Shown here: positions 39,267 through 45,638 of the stretch, one piece after another
Layout: each line of letters opens with the position of its first letter
Position numbering within the stretch: position 1 is the stretch's first letter
Assembly: GCA_903827955.1 (NCBI GenBank)
Contig: CAIKKJ010000061.1
Location: 69,788 to 115,425, forward strand
Direction of reading: 5' to 3'
Length of the DNA stretch: 45,638 bases
Origin: an uncultured Verrucomicrobia subdivision 3 bacterium
GTDB lineage: Bacteria; Verrucomicrobiota; Verrucomicrobiia; Limisphaerales; UBA11358
Notes under the pieces: generated by a model
Told to the model about the DNA's origin: nothing
What the model saw: the letters and a program-made list of their open reading frames with translations, nothing else
Database searches by the model: none
Program-made: the position numbers and the translations under genes

Positions 39267-40538
39267 ATGAAAACAAAAATTGCAGGAATCATTTTGGGCG
39301 GCCTGACGGCCGCGAACATTTTTGCGGACGGCACGAACGAACCGCCCGCCACGCTTTGGAACCGCGCCACGCTGCTCGGCGACCTCGGCGGCGTGCGACC
39401 CAAAATCGCCGAGCATGGCTTTTCGTTCACGCCGGTTTACACCGCCGAAGTCATGGGGGAACTGGCCGGGGAAAATTCCGGCAGCCGCATCGTTTCCGCG
39501 CAGCAGCTCGCCCTGCCATTCGATGTGGATTTGGAAAAATCCATCGGCTGGCGCGACGCTCTGTTCCACGCCAATGCCTTTTGGATTACCGGGCGCGGGC
39601 TGACCGAGGACAACATCGGTGACCTCGCCAACGTCAGCAACATCAATGCCTTTCGCACCTTCCGCCTGAATGAACTCTGGCTCCAGCAAACGCTCTGGGA
39701 CAAAAAAATTTCTGTGAAAGCCGGCGCGATTGCGGTGGACACGGAATTTTTCAGTTCCGCGTGCTCCGGGCTCTTCATCAACAGCTCGTTCGGCACGTTT
39801 TCGCTCATCGCCGCCAATCTTGCCAACACGCCCATCTATCCAGTTGCCGCGCCCGCCGTGCGCGTGGCCATGCGCGCGGGCACACACTGGAATTTTCTCG
39901 CAGGAATTTTTGACGGCGACTGCCTTGCGCAGGACGTGAATAAGAACGGCACAGACTTTCACATTGCCAGCGGTGATGGCGCGCTGATTTTTTCCGAGGC
40001 GCAATTCACGCCGCATCCCGATGCCGATGACAAAACGCTCGCCAGCATTTTCAAGCTCGGCGGATTTTTGCACACGAAACGCACGCCGACTTGGGACGCG
40101 CAACTCAACGGCGACAACTCCGGCGGCAGCGTGAACTACGGCTTCTACGGCGTGGCGGAACAGGATTTATACAAGCGCGACGGCAAACGCGTGACGGCCT
40201 TCCTGCGCGGCGGCGGCGCGCCCGGCAATCGCAACGTCATCGGCTGGTATTTTGATACGGGCTTCAACTTCACCGGTTTTCTGCCGGGCCGCGACAACGA
40301 CGTGGCGGGCATCGCCTTTGCGCGCTCCAGTTTTTCCCGCAGCTTCAGCGACTATCAGCAGGCGGCCAACGCTACGGATTCGTTCGGTGCGGAAATGGTC
40401 ATCGAAGCCACCTACAAGGCGCAACTCACGCCGTGGTGGATGGTGCAGCCGGATTTGCAAATCATCCTCACGCCCGGCGGTGAAAAAAATTCCGGCAACG
40501 CCGTCGTGCTCGGCCTGCGCACGGCAGTCTCGTTTTAA
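39267..40538 (+). CDS. Carbohydrate-selective porin, OprB-like
   Basis: Start at ATG 39267 with signal peptide MKTKIAGIILGGLTAANIFA; WNRATLLGDLGGVRPKIAEHGFSFTPVYTAEVMGEL... ETTYKAQLTPWWMVQPDLQIILTPGG-type ending (here VIEATYKAQLTPWWMVQPDLQIILTPGGEKN). Confidence 0.85.
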   Translation: MKTKIAGIILGGLTAANIFADGTNEPPATLWNRATLLGDLGGVRPKIAEHGFSFTPVYTAEVMGELAGENSGSRIVSAQQLALPFDVDLEKSIGWRDALFHANAFWITGRGLTEDNIGDLANVSNINAFRTFRLNELWLQQTLWDKKISVKAGAIAVDTEFFSSACSGLFINSSFGTFSLIAANLANTPIYPVAAPAVRVAMRAGTHWNFLAGIFDGDCLAQDVNKNGTDFHIASGDGALIFSEAQFTPHPDADDKTLASIFKLGGFLHTKRTPTWDAQLNGDNSGGSVNYGFYGVAEQDLYKRDGKRVTAFLRGGGAPGNRNVIGWYFDTGFNFTGFLPGRDNDVAGIAFARSSFSRSFSDYQQAANATDSFGAEMVIEATYKAQLTPWWMVQPDLQIILTPGGEKNSGNAVVLGLRTAVSF

Positions 40539-41371
40539 TTTCCGTTTTTTGGCTTTGGTTTGAGCATCACCAACAAGCCGCACAGGAGCAGCATCGCACC
40601 CAGCACACAGATGATGGCCGCGCCCGTTGGCAAATCAAAACGATACGCCGCATACAATCCCAGCACGCCCGCCGCCGTCGCGATGCCCCACCCCAGCGCC
40701 AGCAGCGCGGCGATGCGCGTGACCAGCAGATTCGCGCACACCGCCGGCACGATGAGATACGAAAACACCAGCAGCACGCCGCCGATTTGCACAAAGCTCG
40801 TGACGACCAGGCCGAACAGCGCGTAAAAAATGAAATCCCACCAGCGCACCGCCATGCCTTCCGCCTCCGCGCGTTCCGGCTCAAACGAAATCATCATGAA
40901 TTTTTTCCGAAAAATAAAATGCACCGCACCGATGGTGAGATAGATGCCAAATGTTTTCAGCACTTCTTTCGGGCTGACCAGCAGCACGTCACCGATGAGC
41001 GTGCGACGCAATTCTTCGTTACCTTCCGCCGTGCGGCTCAACAGCAAAATTCCCGTGGCCGCCGCCACGACGTAGATGATTCCAATCAACGCCTCCTGCG
41101 GCACGCGCGAATGATTTCGCATCCGCGTCAGCGCAAAAATCGCCGCGCCCACGAGCGTGAAGCCCACCGACCAGATGTAAGTCTGCGTGTCCGCCGCCTC
41201 GTGGCCGAGCAGCAAACTCACGCACGCGCCAAGCGACGCCACCTGCGCGAGCGCAAGGTCCACAAAAATTACTTCGCGCCGCACAATATGCAGGCCGAGA
41301 TAAACCAGAATTCCCGGCAGCAACAGGCACGCAATCAGCGGCCACTTCATCACGGTAAAAATTTCAGCCAT
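40535..41371 (-). CDS. Metal (Zn/Mn) ABC transporter permease, ZnuB/TroC-like
   Basis: 278 aa; multi-TM; HIVRREVIFVDLALAQVASLGACVSLLLGHE, SYLIVPAVCANLLVTR. Confidence 0.9.
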   Translation of the reverse strand: MAEIFTVMKWPLIACLLLPGILVYLGLHIVRREVIFVDLALAQVASLGACVSLLLGHEAADTQTYIWSVGFTLVGAAIFALTRMRNHSRVPQEALIGIIYVVAAATGILLLSRTAEGNEELRRTLIGDVLLVSPKEVLKTFGIYLTIGAVHFIFRKKFMMISFEPERAEAEGMAVRWWDFIFYALFGLVVTSFVQIGGVLLVFSYLIVPAVCANLLVTRIAALLALGWGIATAAGVLGLYAAYRFDLPTGAAIICVLGAMLLLCGLLVMLKPKPKNGN

Positions 41372-41376
41372 AACAA

Positions 41377-42288
41377 TTATTTTTTCTCCGCCAAAGCCGC
41401 CGCCAGCGAGTTGACCAGCGAATCAATCAACTCAATATAGCCGCCGTCCGTGCCTTTCAGTCCGCCGGGAAATTGCGTCACCGGCACAACCGTCGCGCCG
41501 GTTTCGCGCGCCACGGTTTCCGCCGTGCGATGATTCAGATACGCGTCCACGATGATGACGTTCACCTGTTCCGCCTTCATCTTGGTGATGACCTCGGCAA
41601 GGTGTGACGGCGTCGGCGGAATGCCCGGCTTCGGTTCGAGGAACAACTCAATCTTCAGCCCGAACTCCCGTGCGAAATACGGCCAAGAATCGTGATACGC
41701 CACGACGCTGCGGCCCTTGAACGGCGCGAGCTTCTGCCGCCACTCGGCCAGCTTCGCGTCCAGTGCGGCGAGAAACTTTTTCAGGTTCGCGCGATACGCA
41801 TCGGCGTTTGCCGGATCATTTTCCGCGAGCGCCGCCGCGATGGTTTGGGCGATGATTTTTCCGTTGGACGGGCTGATGACGAAATGCGGATTGCCCGCCG
41901 CGTGAATGTCGCCGCGCGAACGGTCGAGCGTCGCCGGCACATCCAGCAACGGCACGCCCTGCGCGCAGTTCACATGGCCGGGCGCGCCCGCCACGATTTT
42001 TTCGTTGCGCGATTGGTCAAGCAACGCCGGCAGCCAGCCAATTTCTAGTTCCGCGCCGCCTTCGATGACCATGTCGGCGCGGTTCAGCTTCGAGATGAAG
42101 CTCGGCTTCGCGTCCACGAAGTGCGGGTCTTCCGTGGGCTTCGCCAGCGTGGCGAGCGTGATTTTATCACCGCCAATTTCTTTCGCGATGGCCGCGAGGT
42201 CAGACGTGGTGGCAACGACATTCAGTTTCGCCTGCGCGCTTGCCGCGAAAAGCAACGCGCCTAAAAATGTAAGAATTTTATTTTTCAT
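41377..42288 (-). CDS. Metal (Zn/Mn) ABC transporter substrate-binding protein, ZnuA/TroA-like
   Basis: 303 aa; signal peptide; TEDPHFVDAKPSFISKLNRADMVIEGGAELE, GNPHFVISP, VAYHDSWPYFAREFGL. Confidence 0.92.
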   Translation of the reverse strand: MKNKILTFLGALLFAASAQAKLNVVATTSDLAAIAKEIGGDKITLATLAKPTEDPHFVDAKPSFISKLNRADMVIEGGAELEIGWLPALLDQSRNEKIVAGAPGHVNCAQGVPLLDVPATLDRSRGDIHAAGNPHFVISPSNGKIIAQTIAAALAENDPANADAYRANLKKFLAALDAKLAEWRQKLAPFKGRSVVAYHDSWPYFAREFGLKIELFLEPKPGIPPTPSHLAEVITKMKAEQVNVIIVDAYLNHRTAETVARETGATVVPVTQFPGGLKGTDGGYIELIDSLVNSLAAALAEKK

Positions 42289-42326
42289 AATCTGTGTTTC
42301 ATCTGTGTTAATCCGTGGCTAAAAAA

Positions 42327-43799
42327 TTAAAATTTATGCGCCCCGTGTGCGCCCAGCATGAATTCCAGTTGCAGCCAGATGGAATGTGCATCCCCAAACT
42401 GCGCGCCGTGGTCGTAGTTATATTGCAGCCGGATTTTGGAAAACTCGCTCGGAAAAAAAGTCAGCGCCGGCGAAAAGCGATAACGCTCGCCGCGATACGG
42501 ATCGCCCGCGTCGTTGGCGGCGGAATTGCCCGTGGCGTATTCGCCGCGCAGGCCGGTAACCCAGCGCGGTTTGAAGCCCCACAGCACTTGCGAGTAACCG
42601 CCCCAGTCCGTCAGATTTTCCGCGCGCAAAACCGGCAGCGCCGTCGGGTCGGCCGCCGCGCTGAAACGGCGATACAACAATTCCGTCTGCCACGAGACGA
42701 ACGGAAAACCCGCATCCGCGTCCGCCGGTTTCCATTTCCAATACGCATCCACGCCGTAGATTTCCGTGCGCGCATCGGCGCCGGTGTCGTTCGGGCCGAA
42801 CGCCGCCGAGGCGCCGAGCACGAACGTTTGTTCATCGGTTAATTCAAACGACGACGCCAGACGCGGAACGAACACCAAGTCGCCCGCACCTTCCAGCGAA
42901 CGGCTCGTCGTCGCGCGACCGTAAAAGCGATTCACGCCGAGTGTGTCCGGCTCGCCGGGATTGCGGAAACTGAACGACGTGCTGCCCTGTCCATCAAGCA
43001 CGCTGAGAAATGCCTCGGTGTAAAATGGCGTCGGCACGAGCCACGACACTTGCGCGGCGATGCTCCGCAAACCATCCGGCCCAAACGCGCGGCCTAAAAC
43101 AATCGGCTGATCCACAAACGCCCAGGTGTGCGGATGCTGCGAATTTTGGCGGCCGAAGTTGGCGAAGAATTGCCCGGCCTTCACTTGCAAATTTGCGGGC
43201 AGCGTCGTGGATTGCAGATACGCTTCTTCCAGTTCGATGCTCGTCTCGTTGTTGTTATCGAGCTTCAGCACGATGTTGGCGAAGCCTTTGAAATACGGAT
43301 CCACCGCGCCATCGAGCGCAATCTCGGCGTTGCGAAGTGAGAAGCCATTTTTCTGCGGGTCGTGATCGCCGAGCTGGAGAAACTGCGACGGCGCGGATTT
43401 CGTGGAGCCGCCGACGGCCATCATGCCATCGAAGCTCATGTTCATGTAGGCGGAACCGGCGCGCGCCACGGTGAAGGTGTCGGCGGGCGACCACGGTTTT
43501 TTTTCCGGCATGGCGGGCGCGTTCGTCGCATCGGCGGACATTTCGGCGGCAAGCTGCATTTGCAACTTTTGCTTTTCCTCCGCTGCCGACTGTGCCTTGG
43601 TGAACGCCTCCAGCTTTTGCGTGAGCGCGTCAATCTGCGCCTTCTGCTCACGCTGCACGCGGTCAAAATTTTCCTGCATCTGGAGCAACTGCCGTTGCAA
43701 TTGCCCGATTTCATTGGTCGCCTGCGCGCGGACGCTCGTTGCGCCCGCTGTCAACGCGAGGACCAAAACTGCCAGACCAAATTTCTTAAAAACTTTCAT
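42327..43799 (-). CDS. Outer-membrane porin-like protein with N-terminal coiled coil
   Basis: Start taken at ATG 43799 (MKVFKKFGLAVLVLALTAGATSVRAQA); coiled coil, then beta-barrel pattern ending FSKIRLQYNYDHGAQFGDAHSIWLQLEFMLGAHGAHKF. Confidence 0.8.
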   Translation of the reverse strand: MKVFKKFGLAVLVLALTAGATSVRAQATNEIGQLQRQLLQMQENFDRVQREQKAQIDALTQKLEAFTKAQSAAEEKQKLQMQLAAEMSADATNAPAMPEKKPWSPADTFTVARAGSAYMNMSFDGMMAVGGSTKSAPSQFLQLGDHDPQKNGFSLRNAEIALDGAVDPYFKGFANIVLKLDNNNETSIELEEAYLQSTTLPANLQVKAGQFFANFGRQNSQHPHTWAFVDQPIVLGRAFGPDGLRSIAAQVSWLVPTPFYTEAFLSVLDGQGSTSFSFRNPGEPDTLGVNRFYGRATTSRSLEGAGDLVFVPRLASSFELTDEQTFVLGASAAFGPNDTGADARTEIYGVDAYWKWKPADADAGFPFVSWQTELLYRRFSAAADPTALPVLRAENLTDWGGYSQVLWGFKPRWVTGLRGEYATGNSAANDAGDPYRGERYRFSPALTFFPSEFSKIRLQYNYDHGAQFGDAHSIWLQLEFMLGAHGAHKF

Positions 43800-43894
43800 A
43801 CAATCCTTTCCAAGCATCCGCCCACGCGGAATGCAAAATTATTTTCAGTTAAACCAAGGGAATAACCGGTCTGAAATTAGACCAGCGAACTCAA

Positions 43895-44221
43895 TCAGGA
43901 ATTGCAGGAAGCCGACGGCGGGGCGCGACCGGGCGGAAGATTTTCCGCGACGGTGCGGGAGACGGAAGCGGGAGCGGACGGAAAAAATTCAAAAACAGCG
44001 GACGGGACATTCGCGACCACGGCGACATCCGCCGCCTCCACCTGGCCGTGCGCGAATAGCGTGACGGCGCAATGATGCTGGGATTTGCTGGCGTCCGCGT
44101 GGAATAATTCGTGGAGTTTCGGCGACGCGGCCAGCAGGTTCAGCAGGAGAACTAAAGCAATCAGCAAACTGCCGAGCGGCAGCTTGCTCCATTGAAACCA
44201 AGTTTTATTTTGGCACTGCAA
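43895..44221 (-). CDS. Small membrane/secreted protein with His/Cys cluster (candidate metal binding)
   Basis: 108 aa; hydrophobic N-terminus LGSLLIALVLLLNLLAASP then HELFHADASKSQHHCAVTLFAHGQVE. Confidence 0.6.
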   Translation of the reverse strand: MQCQNKTWFQWSKLPLGSLLIALVLLLNLLAASPKLHELFHADASKSQHHCAVTLFAHGQVEAADVAVVANVPSAVFEFFPSAPASVSRTVAENLPPGRAPPSASCNS

Positions 44222-44290
44222 AGCGACGGCACACTAGCACAAGACCCTACAGGCGCAAGTATTTGTAAAGTTTCGGTAGCCGGAGTGCGA

Positions 44291-44342
44291 AGCATTGCTC
44301 CGCGCGAACACGCCAGCCAAAACTTGCGGAGCAATGCTCCGC
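44291..44342. repeat. REP-like inverted repeat pair, GCATTGCTCCGC ... GCGGAGCAATGC
   Basis: 12-bp perfect arms (44292-44303 and 44326-44337) with a 22-nt spacer; the right arm is itself part of hairpin GCGGAG-CAATG-CTCCGC. Confidence 0.8.
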
Positions 44343-44350
44343 GTTCCGTT

Positions 44351-45322
44351 TTAATCCGCGTAGCCCGTCGGATTTTTCAGATGCCATGCCCACGCGGTTT
44401 TCACGATGTCTTCCAGCTTGGGATACTGCGGCTGCCAACCAAGTTCGGTGTGTGCCTTGTGCGCGGCGGCGATGAGTCGCGGCGGATCGCCCGCGCGACG
44501 AGGCTTTTCAATCACCGTGATTTTTTTGCCGGTGATTTTTTCGCACGTCGAGATGACTTCCTTCACGGAGTAACCGTCCCCGTTACCAAGGTTGAAGAAG
44601 CCGCTCTTGCCCGGTTGCAGGCCGAGGATATGCGCTTGTGCCAAATCTTTGATGTGAATGTAATCACGGATGCACGTTCCGTCCGGCGTAGGATAATCCG
44701 TGCCGAAAATTTCCAGATGCGACTTTCGGCCTTGCGCCACGAACAGCACGTTCGGAATCAAATGCGATTCGATGCGATGATGTTCGCCAAATTTTTCGCT
44801 CGCACCGGCGGCGTTGAAATAACGGAAAGCCACGAACTCCAGCCCGTAAATCTGCTGATACCAGATGAGCGCTTTCTCGAACATCAGTTTACTCTCGCCG
44901 TAGGGATTGATCGGGCGCTGCGGCAAATCTTCTGTCATCGGAATTTTATCCGGCGGGCCGTAGGTGGCACACGTGGAGCTGAAGACGAATTTTTTCACGC
45001 CACATTCCACGGCGGCATCGGCGAGCTTGAGGGCGTTGACGAAGTTGTTGTGGAAATACTTTTTGGGATTCGTCATGGACTCGCCGACGAGGGCGAACGC
45101 GGCGAAGTGCAGAATCGCATCCGGCATCACCGACTTGACAGCGGCAAGGATGTTCCCCTCCTCTTCCGGCTTGGCGAAAATAAATTTCGCGCGCGGGTCA
45201 ACGGCGGAGCGATGTCCTTCCGTGAGGTTGTCATAAACCGTGACCTGATGCCCGGCATTGAGAAGTTCTTCCGTGCAAACCGATCCGATGTAGCCCGCCC
45301 CGCCAGTGACAAAAACATTCAT
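44351..45322 (-). CDS. galE: UDP-glucose 4-epimerase
   Basis: 323 aa; NVFVTGGAGYIGSVCTEELLNAGHQVTVYDNL, SSTCATYG, NPYGESKLMFE, RYFNAAGAS, GTCIRDYIHIKDLAQAH. Confidence 0.96.
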   Translation of the reverse strand: MNVFVTGGAGYIGSVCTEELLNAGHQVTVYDNLTEGHRSAVDPRAKFIFAKPEEEGNILAAVKSVMPDAILHFAAFALVGESMTNPKKYFHNNFVNALKLADAAVECGVKKFVFSSTCATYGPPDKIPMTEDLPQRPINPYGESKLMFEKALIWYQQIYGLEFVAFRYFNAAGASEKFGEHHRIESHLIPNVLFVAQGRKSHLEIFGTDYPTPDGTCIRDYIHIKDLAQAHILGLQPGKSGFFNLGNGDGYSVKEVISTCEKITGKKITVIEKPRRAGDPPRLIAAAHKAHTELGWQPQYPKLEDIVKTAWAWHLKNPTGYAD

Positions 45323-45394
45323 GCGCCAAGTTTAGAAAAATTTTTCACGGGTGAAAGTTCAAAAACGGTTGCTACCACGCGTATGTCATAAAAT

Positions 45395-45638
45395 TTAACC
45401 CCACGCACCGGACGGACTTTTTAATTTTTCCAGCAACTGCGCGTCGGCGGCGGGGAATTCAAAATCGGCCAGCCGCGTTTTTTTTATCCACCGCACAGCG
45501 GCGCAATCCAGCGGCTGCGGGTCGCCAGAAAGAAGAGTGCAGCGATAAAATTTCAAGTGGACGGATTTCTCCGGGTAGTCGTGGCGGATTTCCTCAAACA
45601 GCTCACCGACGGAAATTTCCACGCCGAGTTCTTCGCGA
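45395..45638 (-). CDS. MutT-like Nudix hydrolase, N-terminus beyond window
   Basis: Frame is open to the right edge, reading REELGVEISVGELFEEIRHDYPEKSVHLKFYRCTLLSGDPQPLDCAAVRWI; REELGVE is the end of a Nudix box. Confidence 0.8.
   Translation of the reverse strand, partial: REELGVEISVGELFEEIRHDYPEKSVHLKFYRCTLLSGDPQPLDCAAVRWIKKTRLADFEFPAADAQLLEKLKSPSGAWG

Noticed and set aside
44280-44345. Palindromic repeats considered as a CRISPR remnant
   Set aside because: Only two inverted copies, no spacers of regular length and no cas genes in the window; REP-like is a better fit.

Overview
The window is a gene-dense, high-GC bacterial chromosome segment. Protein style and gene neighbourhood suggest Verrucomicrobiota (inference; no rRNA is present to confirm). 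Left to right: (1) a chemosensory block on the minus strand, cheY-cheA-cheW-MCP (the MCP runs off the left edge), plus a soluble coiled-coil receptor-like protein with a CheZ-like FQD/YQD-xxx-Q motif. A divergent plus-strand operon follows: a REC-PP2C-HATPase protein, a STAS antagonist and a 1545-aa CHASE/PAS hybrid kinase. Two sigma-28-like promoters flank these units. (2) A GH106-like rhamnosidase. (3) A plus-strand set of a YHYH-domain protein, a single-polypeptide fusion of an MbnP-like domain with an MbnH/MauG-like di-haem peroxidase, and a PQQ-type beta-propeller. I consider this the best candidate for an undescribed system. (4) A DUF2203 protein, an un-tracked 33-aa AURKAIP1/COX24 (bS22-like) ribosomal mini-protein and a complete atpBEFHAGDC operon preceded by a Rex-operator-like palindrome. 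(5) gluQ, a GH51 arabinofuranosidase, a nucleotide-salvage operon, an ExbB/ExbD/TonB-like set translationally coupled to a ROK kinase, guaB, an OprB-like porin, and a zinc/manganese ABC uptake locus with no ATPase gene, linked to a porin and a His/Cys-containing small protein. galE and a partial mutT close the window. All calls come from reading motifs by eye; no database search was run.
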